Source: Blasia pusilla (Eukaryota; Marchantiophyta; Marchantiopsida; Blasiales). Taken from it: 64,000 bases of DNA. Shown here in pieces: positions 25,501 through 37,109 of this stretch; the first letter of the stretch is position 1; every line of letters starts with the position of its first letter. The notes under the pieces are model-generated. The model was not told the origin of the DNA, did no database searches, and saw only the letters and a list, made by a program, of their open reading frames with translations. Location: contig CM114273.1 in the NCBI GenBank assembly GCA_050084515.1, positions 2,666,001 to 2,730,000 of the forward strand. Reading direction: 5' to 3'. The translations under genes were made by a program, and so were the position numbers.

Positions 25501-26598
25501 ACAATCTTTCATCGGCTCCAAACTACTGAACCATTTCGCTTGTGAGGTCATGTGATTTGATGCACCGAAGTCAATGTACCAATTTGTTGTCGAGTCTTTC
25601 TCGACCATTGCTCCCATACGATGAGTCATGACCAAGAGATGCTCCGTTTTTGAATGTTGTTGTTCTTGGTACTGCTCTTGGTATTGTTGCTCCACATAGT
25701 TTTGTTGGTGTAAGACTCTTATTCTCATACATGCCTTCTTCTTGAAGCAAAACTTTGCATAGTGATCATTTATCCCACAGTAATTGCAAGATCCAAGGAC
25801 CCTCTGCTGCTGACCTCGACCCCAACGGTTTCCACCATCACCACCATGTAATTGTGTTTGGTACTGGTCCGTAATTGATTGAGTGACGTTATATTGAGTG
25901 TCTCTTCCTCCATATGCTTGATATCCACCACGACCACGGAAGTTTCTACCACGACCCCTGTCTCTGTTTGATCCATAACCTGCAAATAGCGCACTCTCTT
26001 GCAGACTAGGCGAGCTACCGCTACCTATTAGGCGCATCTCTTCACTGATCAACAGAGGAACTAACTCTTGAAAGGTTGGATACTTCTCTCTCACAGAGAC
26101 AAAGGTCTCAAAGGACTTGTTATCCTTTGGAAGGCCTTGAAGAGTGAATAAAATCAGATCATCATCTTCTACTGTCACTCCAATGCTATTCAACTGATCA
26201 ACAGTATATCTAATACTCAAAATATAATCATTGATGCTCTTCGATCCTTTCCTCACTTCGTTCAATTTCTGTTTCAATTGAAGCTTTCTGGCCTTTGTAG
26301 ATGTCTGGAACAACTTTTCCAATGCATCCCAGGCCTCTTTCGGAGTATCAACATCTTGGATGTGACCTATCATTGGTAAATTGATCATTATTGAAATGTA
26401 GTGGATTACTTGTCTTGCGTGTTTGTTCCAAGCGTGAACATTCAAGTCTGTTGAGTCACCTTCTGGCTTGGCCTTATCACCTGTGACAAGCTTCCATAGT
26501 TCTTGACCCATGAGAAATTGTTTCATGCGAAACTTCCAGACATTGTAATTCTGCTCGTCTAGCTTCTCGCCTATGATTGACGTTGAGGAATACTCCAT
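22585..26598 (-). pseudogene. Ty1/copia retrotransposon gag-pol, decayed
   Basis: Domains run in copia order on the minus strand. Gag starts at 26598 with a UBN2-type gag domain and the zinc knuckle CNYCGINDHYAKFC near 25790. Protease has WYIDFGASNHMT near 25570, where the family normally has D-S/T-G. Integrase follows with DVWTASQHS...FIDNFSRYMWVYF and GYTPQQNGVAERKNR (24993-24109). Reverse transcriptase has DVKNAFLNGDLYEELYM, LKQAPRAWY and LYVDDLL (about 23955-23410). RNase H has SKKQPIVSLSSTEVEY and ADIFTKAL (23391-22585). Stops and frame changes separate the pieces near 25290, 24780-25000, 24108, 24050, 23400 and 23160, so no intact polyprotein is possible. Confidence 0.93.
22599..22611 (-). 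other. Polypurine tract of the copia element
   Basis: On the minus strand AGTTTGAGGGGGAG directly follows the end of the RNase H frame, the usual place and composition for plus-strand priming. A 3' LTR beginning with TG should start right after it, but what follows does not obviously match the candidate 5' LTR. Confidence 0.6.
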
Positions 26599-27148
26599 GA
26601 TAAATAATTTCACTCATAAAAAATGTAATTTCAGGCTTTCTATTGCTCCAATTGAAGCATAGACCACTCCTACACAGAAATCGACATGAAATTTTCCAAA
26701 ATTGATCAATGGTATGAAAGAACTAGTCAAAATTGGCTTGTAGAGAGTAAACTGCACAACTTTTCTTCACTAATTGCACTTTCCTACACTGAAATTGCTA
26801 CTGTAGGAGCTCAGAGTGTCAAAATCGAGCGATTTTGGATGTGGTGGAAAGCTCTCAACAAGCTCTACAAGATGGCTAGTCAAGCCTTTGGAGTCATTCT
26901 AGACGTCGTTCTACCTCTGGCTAGAACCAGCCTTCGGCGTCGTTCCAGCCGAAGTGGATCTTGACGGCTGAATCGATCGGGAAAGCCCTAAAAAATGCCT
27001 CCAAAGTTTTATCACCATCAAAGCTCCACTTGAAATTTGCACCCACTGAGCTCTGAATAAAATTTCCTTCTCCCAAACTAAAATTGTGCCTTCTCTTGCC
27101 TCTCTTCTCTCTTTAAACACCAAGAATTTCAAGTGTTGTTCTTCTCCC

Positions 27149-27342
27149 GCTTTGATACCATGTGGAAAATTGCTAAACAAGCATAACTGGTGGAAAACGG
27201 CTTTCACACACACTTTTGTCACGTCATGTTCAAAAAATCGTTCATGCTGCTTTCCGTCAAACCTACCAATGCATTCGGCAGTCCAAAGTGGAACAAAAGA
27301 TCAAGAGCTTCTCCTTAGCCTTAACACAGAACTCCAACAACA
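27149..27342 (-). mobile_element. Candidate 5' LTR and tRNA-Met primer-binding site of the copia element
   Basis: On the minus strand TGGTATCAAAGC (27160-27149) is one base off the classic initiator-tRNA-Met primer-binding site. The 182 bases before it, 27342-27161, start TGTTGTTGG and end CCACA, fitting a short copia LTR bounded by TG...CA. A leader of about 550 bases separates the site from gag. I could not find an equivalent LTR at the 3' end, so the boundary is tentative. Confidence 0.5.
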
Positions 27343-28990
27343 CTAGTATGAATTCCACTTGATAGCCCTTATGTGTGTGCTCTTTAACCATGGCCGACAC
27401 CTATTGACAGTCGGGTTTGAAAGTATCGCAGCCCCTTCATGGTCGTGTGATTTTTCATGATCGCCTTTGGACACCAATAATGGGTGCATAAAGGCTCATA
27501 TGTCACTGTTGTGACATATGAAACTTCACTTGAGGACTTGATGGTAAGCTGCAGTTAACCTTGTGTTGTAGAGTGGTGGAGGCGGTTCCAACACTTAGCC
27601 GTCGTTCCAGTCCTTAGCGTCCCTCTCCAAAGCCATGGCTACACACTGCTGACGCTTTGAGATTGATTGTGACCCATGCCAAGTTTGTGCGTGGTTCTTA
27701 CTGGTAGGCAACGCAATACCACCCAATGTAACCAATTGCTAAGAGTACTCTAGATGTCTTGTCATAAAATCTTCATATCAAAGTTCCTTAAGAGTATAAA
27801 GCTCTCTAAAGTTGATTTCAAGTAGTGTACTAGCCATAGAAAAATGGGGCATCATAGGATCAGAACACCCCTCCTCCCTGAACAATGGGGCATCATAGGA
27901 TCAGAACTCCATGTATAGAGCAGAACAACCCCTCCTCCCTGCTACTTCTAAAGTACTTTAGCTAAGTGCTAATCAGCCTACGGCTAATACTAGGGTGGGG
28001 AGGCACTTTCCAAAGGTGGCTAATACTAGGGTGGGAAGGCACTTTCCAAGGGCGAGCAATGCCAGGGTGGGGGATGCACTTCCAACGGCGGCTAATGCCC
28101 AGCTGGGGAGGCACTTTCCAACAGTGGCTAATGCCAGGGTGGGGAAGGCACTTTCCAACGGCGGCTAATTAGCCTACGGCTCATGCCAAAGTGGGGGAGG
28201 CACTTCCAACCGCGTCTAAGTAGCCTATGGCTCATGCTAGAGTGGGGGAGGCGCTTAGGCCCGGCGGCTAAGTGCGCATTTTCTTGCCGCTAATGCCAGG
28301 GTGGGGGAGGAACGCATGTGTGGAAATATCCGCTTCCATTTGGATGTAATCCTCATCCGAGACCAAATGCTGCCATATCCCCTATACCAAATGTTGCCTT
28401 AACGTTCCTTCTTCTAGTCCATTCCATTTTATCTACTACTTTCGATGTATGAATGTTATCTGTTACCGGTCCCTAACAAATTATGACCTGCGTGCAACTA
28501 ATGTCAAAGTGGTGGAGGCTTCAAGCTCTTGCTGCTAATTGCGGTCTTCTAGGATTGGCACTTGCGGAGGCTATTTTCTACTTAGGGGCGGCGGCTATTG
28601 TTTAGTCTCCTACGGCTCTTGTATCGCACAACGGAACACCGAATCCTCTTCCCTATTTATGCTTTGATGTTTTCTATGCTTTCTCATCCAAATTGAAGAT
28701 ACAATTGCCTATGAAAAACCTTTGTGTGGGGAAGAATTTGAATCTCTTGCGGCTAAACTACAAGCCCGGGGTTCGGAATCCTGCCGCTATTTCTTTGAAC
28801 ATAAGTTATCCTCATAATGCAGATGGTTTTGGTAGTTTTAGAGCATGGATTACATCGTGTTATTTTTTGTTATTCTTGTTGCCGCAAGAGTTGTCACTGA
28901 TGTGCTTGATGACTACTTCTTACTTTGGTTTGGTGCCTTTACTATACTGAAACTGAAATTAATCTCTTGCAAGGGCGACATTGAAGTCAG
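27343..28990. repeat. Repeat-bearing DNA including a ~36-bp minisatellite
   Basis: At 27982-28300 seven or more copies of a ~36-bp unit like GGCTAATGCCAGGGTGGGGA plus GGCACTTTCCAACGGC occur, some separated by GCCTACGGCT. The direct pair ATGGGGCATCATAGGATCAG at about 27845 and 27885, each followed by CCCCTCCTCCCTG, is a separate duplication. No gene is recognised in this stretch. Confidence 0.7.
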
Positions 28991-28993
28991 ACT

Positions 28994-30001
28994 ATGGAAG
29001 AAGGATTCCCCTTAAAAGATGTTATTTATCGGATAGACTTTTCCAGGTTGGAGGAAGATGTAGATAAGGAGATGGGTGTTACCATGGGAGTTGGCGGAGT
29101 GTGGGAGGTGGATTGGACCGTCTATAATAAGGATATGGTCATAAAATTTTTGAGCACGTCCAACCTCGTAACTTCTGAGGGGATACTTCGACGAAGCTAC
29201 GTGCATACAATGTCAGAGTTTGCCTTATGTGTCTCTCCAAAACTCATAGCAACTGCTTTCCAATTCAAACACCTTGGCTCATTTCTATCCATGGAGCGCC
29301 AACACAATGATCAAGATGAGCCAAGAATTTATTCCAAGTACCTCACCAAGCTGGAGAAGAATAGCCATGGGTACAAGCTAGGGTGTGTTGTGCTAGAGAA
29401 CTTTTGGGCACTAGTGTTGCAGCTGAATCGTTGCTTTCATATGAAAGCAAACCCCAAGTGTGAACTTGCAAGCATGTTATCCATGGCATCCTGGGCTTGG
29501 GAAGGGATTCCGGTGGATTGGACGACCTATATCTACAGGAAACTCAAGCTTCATATCAAGCAAGTTCTCAAACCAAGAGCCAAGAAAGAGAAAGTGAGAA
29601 AGCGGAGTGGGAGTTCTTTTGACCATTCTCTTCAACCATGGCAATGATCCAAGTCTACATGAGGTGACAATAGGAGAGGCCCGCCTAGTATCAAATCCAA
29701 AACTGAAAGGGAAGGCAAAGTTGGGTGGGACTCCACCGACCACGTCCAAGAATCCTCGGAAGAGGAAAAATGCAGGAAAGGAGGAGAGTGAGCCCAAAGA
29801 GGAAAGGAGGATCAAACTGAAGATACCTGCCAAAGACACTACTATATGGAAGGTACCAACTTCAGATGATAGCGATGATTTCATTGCTCCAAAAAGACAA
29901 CCGAGGAAGAAGAGCTCCTCACATGGAGCGAGGAAGGAGCTTCCACAATCCAAGATGAAGAATCCTAAGTTTGACCAAAATCCAAAGGAAAGAAGAAGGT
30001 G
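28994..30001 (+). CDS. Unrecognised plus-strand coding segment, possibly frameshifted
   Basis: An ATG at 28994 opens 217 codons ending at 29647. The next frame (from about 29607) continues with a basic, lysine-rich tail to 30001, so one frame change or an unseen splice near 29630 would join them. The first part has moderate complexity with WAWEGIPVDWTTYIYRKLK and no domain I recognise. The tail (RKRKNAGKEESEPKEERR...KRQPRKKSSSHG) looks nuclear and disordered. The surroundings are repeats, so this may belong to an unclassified mobile element rather than a host gene. Confidence 0.4.
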
Positions 30002-30049
30002 AGGCTTCTTACCATTTGTATTCATTTTATCTAAGTTTGGTGGCTATAT

Positions 30050-30645
30050 GCACGGACGGCGGCTATTCAGAGCCGGGGGCACTTGCAAACATTAAATTTC
30101 CTAGGGTTGCTTTTCACAAGGAGCTTGTGAAGTTGGCGCACTAACATGCACCGGTTGCTATTCACATCCATAGAAGTAAGAAAGACTAACATGAACCGAC
30201 GTCTATTCTCTACCAAAAAAAAAGGGCAAGGCGACTAATAGAAAAGGCCGGTGGCTATTCTCAATCAAAGGTGACTAAAAGCAGTCACCAATGGCTATTC
30301 ACAACCATTCTACAAGACCAAGGACTATTCACAGACTTTGGACACGACTACAAGAAGGAACCAACATCTATTCTAGCAGAGGCCGGCGGCTATTGTCATT
30401 CTCTGGAGGCTGACTAATACCAGCCGGCGGCGGCTATTCATAGCCATTGAACAAGGCCGATGACTATTCACAGCCTTTGGACAAGGCTATCGGAATGAAC
30501 CGGCATCTATTCTAACAGAGGCCGACGAATATTGTTATTCTCTATGGGGCAACTAATAGTAGCAATCGGTGGCAATTCACAGATATTTTACAAGGCCTTC
30601 GGCTATTCACAACCTTTCGACAAGGCTATCAGCTTACACAGGGCT
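30050..30645. repeat. Interspersed CGGCGGCTATTCACAGCC word array
   Basis: About ten variants of GGCCGGCGGCTATT and TATTCACAGCCTTTGGACAAGG occur at irregular spacing. They are clearly kin to the CGGCGGCTAATTT words of 19.7-21.0 kb on the other side of the copia insertion. Shorter samples also appear at 32255-32420. Confidence 0.6.
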
Positions 30646-31189
30646 GCCTAGAATTTTTTTTGGTTCATATGGAAATATAACTTTTGGGGTTCATTGGTGT
30701 GTACTAGGGGACGTCTACACTTCTAGCAAAAGTCAAGCAAGAAGATGATTCTACAACTTTGCCGATTGCTACAAATTCGAATCCAAATGTAAGTATAGTA
30801 AGAATTCATCATAGCTTGGTATTCTTGGGCATTCTTCAATGTGGACACATATTAGAAGATTCATATCTGTTGAATCCTTCATTTTTCATTTACAGGATTC
30901 ACAAGCTTTCCCAGAGATTTGCCAAAAGAGGAAAGAATCACTTTCTTGAGAAGCGGAACCCAATCAGGTCTCTTCCTTCGCCATAGACTTAGTAGTTTGT
31001 GTACAAAGACTTGTTATCCTTTCCTTTTGCAATTTTGAAGTTCGGAGTCTAATTAATTAATTTGGGTGCTACAAAATACTACTGCGGCTAGTCAACCTCT
31101 CCTTGCAAAGTTGGCGATTTCAAGGTTGGGTATTGCAGTAACAGAGCCTGCACATGAGAGCAATGTGATTGTGGAGGAGCAGATTTCAG

Positions 31190-32113
31190 GCCTCTGTGGG
31201 GCTTCAAGGGAAAGTTGAAGAGGAGCAGGGTGAACCCATCTGTGAGGTGGGTGTCATTGATACTCAGAAGGTGATAGACGAGGTGATCAAAGGCATTATA
31301 GAAGAACTGAATACTGCTGAGAACAAGGCAGCTGAGGAGTCAAAATATCATGTCGTTCATTTGGAAGATAGTGAAGCAGAGGAGCATGACAAGAAGGATG
31401 CGGCTAGCCCTCAGTCCAATCTGAATGACACTGACAACAACAAGCATGATTCACCTTCACGTATATATGGAGTGAAGAATGGAGAAAGCGAAGGGAATGA
31501 GCAACAGCAAGATGGTATCGATGGCTTGGATTGGCAAGAATTTGGGAGCATGCTTGAATGGAACACTCAGAAGGTAGGAGGTTGGAAAGTGCCCAATGTT
31601 TCTCAGTTCGGGCCTTCACAACGCGAGAGGGAGTCTCTAGGCACAACAAGGAAAGGCATGACAGAGACACTTATGAAGAACACTACAAGGGGTCCTCATG
31701 GGAACATGGCAAGCGGGACACCATGTGCTCGCCCTACAACAACTTGCAGGTCCCACCTTTTAGTGGAGCCTATGGTGATTACGCGACTTCAAACCATGGA
31801 CAAGTTTCTTATGAACACAATGAGTCAAATTGAGCATGTGTTCATGGTGGATCAGCAATTGCAAACAGATAGTGTCCCTGAGGTGCATATGGTCAACCGC
31901 TTATGCCAGAGAGAGAGCGTGTACCATTTGAACACCCATGTGCAAACCGAGGACTCCACATGGTGGTTGAATCACATGCAGTCCAAAGCGGTAGTAATGG
32001 CGCCAACAGGCAATGCTCCACAACCCAAACCATCAAGTGAAGATGGTGTACTCCCTAATGTTGTGGGAGCAGAAGGTTTGGAGGAAAAAGAAGATGACCT
32101 CAAATCGAATAAG
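31190..32113 (+). CDS. Unrecognised acidic coding exon
   Basis: A long frame is open from an acceptor-like ATTTCAG (ending 31189) to a donor-like AATAAG|GTATTA (32113/32114); no ATG supports a start here. The product begins hydrophilic and acidic (EELNTAENKAAEESK, LEDSEAEEHDKKD), and later parts are Gln/Met rich (MDKFLMNTMSQIEHVFMVDQ). No domain is recognised. It may be a further exon of the gene beginning at 28994. Confidence 0.35.
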
Positions 32114-32607
32114 GTATTATTGCCCATCTTCTTTAACATGGCCTGTATTCTCCAATTGTTTTTCGTAAATTGCAGTAAGTTCTTGTGGATTTTTTTTGTC
32201 TTAGTGGAGGAGTCAAGATTTAGGTGAGGGTTTATTGTTTACTTTTTGGGTTTTCACTGACGCCTATTCACACAAATTTAGTGATCACATCCGACAGCTA
32301 ATCACAACCGGCGGATATTCACTGTCGACCGCTATTCATTAGCCGGTGGCTAATGACAATCACATGCTTTGTACTCAACACAAAGTGCAGCTAAGCACAG
32401 CCGGCAACTAATTGCTATTGGAGGTTATTTGATGTAGAGGTTCGGTTTGTCTTTGGATGTAGGGACCAACCAAAGCAGTACCAGAGGAGGACTCGCGTGT
32501 GCCCCAAGGAGGGTTTCTCATCGATGAGAGAATCATATAATTATGGATTAACCATTTGGGGATGCCCACGGAAGATGTGGTGCATTTGGAGTGTTGGGAA
32601 GACAAAA

Positions 32608-32933
32608 TCCATCTCACCGAATGAACCACAACTAGAGTAGACAAGTATGTTGAAGTTTTGGAGCTAAGGCACATAACTCTTCTCGCTGAAAGAGGAGATC
32701 TCATTAGCAAGATAGGAGTGACCGGCAATGACAACAAAGGTGGGTGGGAAGAGGCCTTGCGTAGACTCAGAGCCTTGCAAGATTCAGCAGCAAGGAATTC
32801 AAAGTTTATTCGTGATCTCGTGAGTAGGGTAGGTGTGTCATCGGACGGCTTGGACGAGGCATCCTGTTTCTCGGGGGCTCTAGTGGCTATTGTTGACTTG
32901 CAACGGTTGGATTATATAGGCCCAAGCATATAA
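32608..32933 (+). CDS. Unrecognised coding exon, possibly the last of the same gene
   Basis: The frame is open from a stop near 32604 to a stop at 32933. The product has a helical, coiled-coil-like segment (LAERGDLISKIG, WEEALRRLRALQDSAARNSK) and ends DLQRLDYIGPSI. No start codon of its own is evident. It shares strand and setting with the segments at 29.0 and 31.2 kb. Confidence 0.3.
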
Positions 32934-33082
32934 TCAATCTTGGTAAAGTTCCTTTTTGTTTTATGGTGAAATTGTGACCACATCCATGTTGTATAATGTA
33001 CGTCATGTGCTAGAATTTGCGTTCATTTTTTATTCAAAGGAAGAAATGTAGTAATAAGGACACGTTAGATTCACTTGGCCAA

Positions 33083-33349
33083 TGCTATGACACATTTCCA
33101 CCCTAAACGTGCGGCTAAAACTTGTGGCTAAAATGGTCCTTCCTCTCTCCGTTGGCTGAAACTTCATCAGCTCAGTGCAATGCTATGACATGCTTCCACC
33201 CTAAACCTGCGGCTAAAACGATCCTTCCTCTCCCCGTCGGCTGCAACTTCTTTAGCTCACTGCAATGCTATGACACACTTCCACCCTAAACCTGCGGCTA
33301 AATCGGTCCTTCCTCTCCCTGATGGCTGAAACTTCTTCAGGTCACTGCA
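33083..33349. repeat. Three tandem units of 85-98 bp
   Basis: Each unit starts TGCTATGACAYRYTTCCACC, continues with CTAAACCTGCGGCTAAA and TCCTTCCTCTCCC, and ends CAGCTCACTGCAA or a close variant. Starts are near 33083, 33181 and 33265. They contain the same GCGGCTAA word as the arrays upstream. Confidence 0.85.
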
Positions 33350-34080
33350 AAAGTCTTCGACTATGGTAATGGTGCTCACGCTCCCGTTCAAAATTTAGGA
33401 TTTCCTGCCACTATTCATACCATAACTCAACTATGGTCACAACCATGGTTAAGTACCGAAACACCTGTACTATAACACTTATCGGACTTCCCGGTAGCTC
33501 CTCTCCCGTGAACAGGTATCGTTTAGGGTAGGTAAGAGCAAAAGATTTGGTCATAAGTATGGGGGGCCACTTAAGCAACATAAGTATGACAGGGGGCCAC
33601 TTAAGCAAATACCTGTTTTCTTTCTCTTCTTTATGGATGTAAGTCCAGCCAGACGGATTTTGATCGAGGGAGCGATCGATTACGCTGAAAAGGCGTCGCC
33701 TTTGCCCGAACGATAGCCTCATGGGCTCCCGCAAAGATCGGCGCCCAGAAACACCTCGAGCCGGAGCTGTCTGTTTGTGGGGGCGATGGCTGGATCTCGG
33801 GGGTCAGATAAAGTCGTCTGCGCACGCGGATCACGTCGTCCGAGCGGCGGCATGGGGTGGGAGGCGGGGAGAATTCGGTCAAAGGGCATGTACTTCATGA
33901 AACACTCGTATGACGGCTCAAAGTGTCGCGTTTGGATCGATCGCGCCTGCGAGGGGAGCGCAGCTCACGAATAAGATCCCAGCTCACGGAGGTCGAGCCG
34001 TGACAGTAGAGAGAGAGAGAGAGAAACTGCGTTCATTCAGAGGCTTCCGCACCGCTGCAGATTGGAAGTGTGTGAGATTG

Positions 34081-34119
<39 letters not shown>

Positions 34120-34167
34120 CTGGGGGATCGATTCTAGGAGAGCTGAAGAGTGAGTGAGTGGGGGAGT
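33350..34167 (+). promoter_or_regulatory. Upstream region and 5' leader of the allene oxide cyclase gene
   Basis: A direct duplication, CATAAGTATG followed by GGGGGCCACTTAAGCAA, lies at 33553-33607. Two GA tracts precede the start: about 34008-34023 and a longer one at about 34087-34117. GA/CT tracts close to starts are common in plant core promoters and leaders, so they may be functional (inference). No coding sequence is recognised. Confidence 0.45.
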
Positions 34168-34659
34168 ATGGCAACCTCGATACAATCGGGAGGTGGGTTG
34201 AGCGCCGGGCTGGCTGCGAGTCGAGTTGGGCACCCCTCCGCCTTGCTGGGTTCCTTTCCTGCCAGGCAATTCAGTGCTAATCCAGCCAATTCGTTGCAGT
34301 CGCCGTTTCTGGGCTGTGGGAGCGCTGCCTTTTCTTCAAGGAAAGTCGGGCCTGAGGTTCGAGTGACGACGGGGCCGAGTGGCATCCGCTGCGCTTCGTT
34401 TCTCGAGAAGCTGGCCAAATTGTTCTCTTCATCGCCTGAGGGTGGGTGCTGGCAAAGCCACAGTCGTACTCTCTTTCTTACGAGTCTGTTTTTGTTTGCT
34501 CAGCTGCCTAAGTTCTGTGTCACCGCGTATATCGGTGGGCTTGTCACTTTTAGAGGGCTCTGTCTCTGGGCATTTGTGGAGACGATGATGGAATCCGAGG
34601 GAAATGGAGCATTTCTTTCCTGTCACTTGTGATTCCGATCACCTGCAGTTGCATCGAAC

Positions 34660-34706
<47 letters not shown>

Positions 34707-36501
34707 TTAAAACAACGATGTAAAAATTTAGCAATCTGAATCTGATTCTGCCTAGCTAAGAATTCAGAGACCCTGGTGGCCGGATGAGCGAAGGGATCTG
34801 GGAAGTCAAGTCTAGTGTGATTGTGAAAGGTGCAGTGGAAGTGGTAATGCTCTTCGTCATCAATGAGCCCCGAGTTGCAAAATCTACATAATCTGTCCTC
34901 TCTTTTCTTGAGAGATCTTTGAGAGAGATACTGTACTCATTACGTAGTGCCTGTCATAGCTGAGAGAGAGAGAGAGAGAGTTGCGACGGGAATTGAAGAG
35001 GTCCATCCATACGCTACACGGATAGATTTGTTTCTCGTGGCTTTCTTTTTTTAAACCACCAAAAGTCTTCCTGGGTTATGGGACCCTTTTTCATTCCCTG
35101 TGGGCGCCTGGGGATGGCATCGGCCTGGCAGAGAGCCATATAGAGTTCTACCTGTAATATCCTGGCGACCTTGACACCGTGAGCTCAGCTGGACTGTGAG
35201 TGAGGAGGAAGAAGAGAAGAAAGGGCAATGAGAGATACTGAATGATAGTGCAATGAGTAGTGCCGATCATAGTAGGACTGGCGTCCATACACCTCTAGAT
35301 TCTTTCTGTAGATGTGGATGGAGTTTCGAGAAGGGATGGAGAGAGGGATTTCAATTCTGCATTATGGTGTCGGTCGCAGATGAGGAGCAGAAATTCGGAC
35401 TGTACGAAATCAACGAAGGTGACAGACGCAGTCCAGTGTATTTGCGACTGACTACTCACACAGACATGAAGGTGCCCATCATTGGAGATCTCGTACCCTA
35501 CACCAACAAGGTGAGTGCTCTTCTTCCAAGGGCTAAGCACCCAGAGTCTCGTCCTAAGCTTCAATGCAGAGTCTGTCAAGCTGCTCTGCACAATCGTGTT
35601 TGGATGAACCGAGGATAACTTCGTGGAGGCGTGTATTAACTGTTGGGCTGTTTCTTCTGCTATGTTCGATGCAACTGCAGGTGTATGATTACACTGGGAA
35701 GAAGTACCTGGGCATCTCTGCTGGCTTATGTACTGTTGTTGAACACAACCACGGAACTGGTGGCGATCGTTACGAGACTACTATGAGTCACTACCTGGAC
35801 GGTTATGGGCATATCTCGTGCCAGGTAAGTTGATGGCAGTCGTAGTGAAGGTGCAAAACTACATGTTTTTCTTTGAGTTGTCACTGCCTCAGCTGGGCAA
35901 CCACTGTGAGGGGTTGGGAAGTTGTAGGTAGATTGCGAAACGAATAATTTGTACCGTTTGCAGGATAGAATCCTATGCCACAACTTTCGTAAATATCTTC
36001 TTGGTTGCCATCTGCTGGATTGAGGATACCTGAGAGCTTGAGTCGACATCTACTGCAGACGACTATTGTTGGAATGAGATTAGTTGAATCCTCTGGGACT
36101 CAATGACATGTACAAATGCTTGATCATTCAAGCTATCAAATCAGATTCAACCCATATGTCGTTGCTGCAGCAGTTGTCAACTCACTGTAGGTACCCAAGC
36201 GAAGCGAACTCCTGCATTTGAGTCGTACCATAGCTGACAAATTTTCTGGATGATCAATCATGTGCAGGGCCCTTATTACACAGACGTGGATTCTGAGATG
36301 GTAGTGACCGGAGGAACAGGAGTTTTCGCTGGTGCTAAAGGCTGTGTGTTGTGTCACAACATCAAAGGGCCATTGAAGATTCTGTACTCATATAAGGTCA
36401 AGGGTATCCCCACACTCCCTTCCGAATTGACAAGGGAACCCCTGCCTTTAGAAGAGGAGGTGGTTGCAAAAGTTTCAGCGCCTGTTCAGGCATCTGCGTA
36501 G
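34168..36501 (+). CDS. AOC: Allene oxide cyclase, plastid, four exons
   Basis: Allene oxide cyclase turns the unstable allene oxide of linolenic (or hexadecatrienoic) acid into cis-(+)-OPDA or dinor-OPDA, the jasmonate-pathway precursors, in plastids. Exons are 34168-34441, 35380-35510, 35681-35824 and 36268-36501, with GT-AG borders and matching phases (1, 0, 0), giving 260 residues. Residues 1 to about 85 are Ser/Ala/Gly-rich with few acidic residues, like a transit peptide. The mature part has the family marks YEINEGDRRSPVYLRL, IGDLVPYTNK, GISAGLCTVVEH, GDRYETTMSHYLDGYGHIS, GPYYTDVDSEMVVTGGTG and the late LKGIP-like KVKGIPTLPSEL. The Glu of YEINE and the Cys of AGLC, both in the known active site, are present. 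The gene looks intact. A polyadenylation signal lies at 37104. Confidence 0.95.
34660..34706 (+). repeat. (TA)n(GA)n compound microsatellite in AOC intron 1
   Basis: An uninterrupted TA run passes directly into a GA run. It lies inside the first intron; another GA tract occurs in the same intron near 34962-34980. Confidence 0.9.
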
Positions 36502-37103
36502 TCGAGAAATTCATTCATTCGAGCTGTGTAGGCACTGTCCAGAAACAAAGCTGCCACTTCAGATCAAGGTACTAGACCTTGCAAGAGTGTCAGGCGATCG
36601 CTGTCCGATCCTTATGGTCTCCTAGTGTTGCAAATTGGGGGTCCATACAATAAGCTGTGGTAGTGTACTAGTGTTAGATTGTACTTAACGCACGATTACA
36701 TGCTCGGAACGTCCTCTAGCTCGACTAGCATCCTTGCGGGGTTGGCTGGATGGCAGAATAGCGTTTCGTCATCTCCCTTGAGTTCGTACAAAGTTATGAC
36801 CGGACCATTAGCAATTGGGAATGGAAGCTAGAGCCTACTGGACACCAATGGTCTCGTGGTAAACAGTTCATATCGTGCTGTTGTGGGGAAGAATCGACTT
36901 GGACGTGAGGCGCTCAAGGTTTAGTACCAGTACTGAGAACAGGCTCGTTCAGATTTCATCCTCTCAGCAGTATGTAGCTTGAGATGTGTGTGTAGTAGCG
37001 TTGGACGGAGTGAAATGGAGCAGCAGAGCATGGAGGACCCGCTTTTCTGGGCAGGCTGGTAACACTAATGAAATTTTGGATCACTTGTACATTTTGCACT
37101 GTT

Positions 37104-37109
37104 AATAAA
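37104..37109 (+). terminator. Candidate polyadenylation signal of AOC
   Basis: AATAAA about 600 bases past the stop codon is the only canonical hexamer I noticed there. The distance implies a long 3' untranslated region, so a nearer variant signal may be used instead. Confidence 0.35.

Noticed and set aside
27982-28300. CRISPR-like array
   Set aside because: The units are degenerate and contiguous without unique spacers, in a plant nuclear setting; it is a minisatellite.
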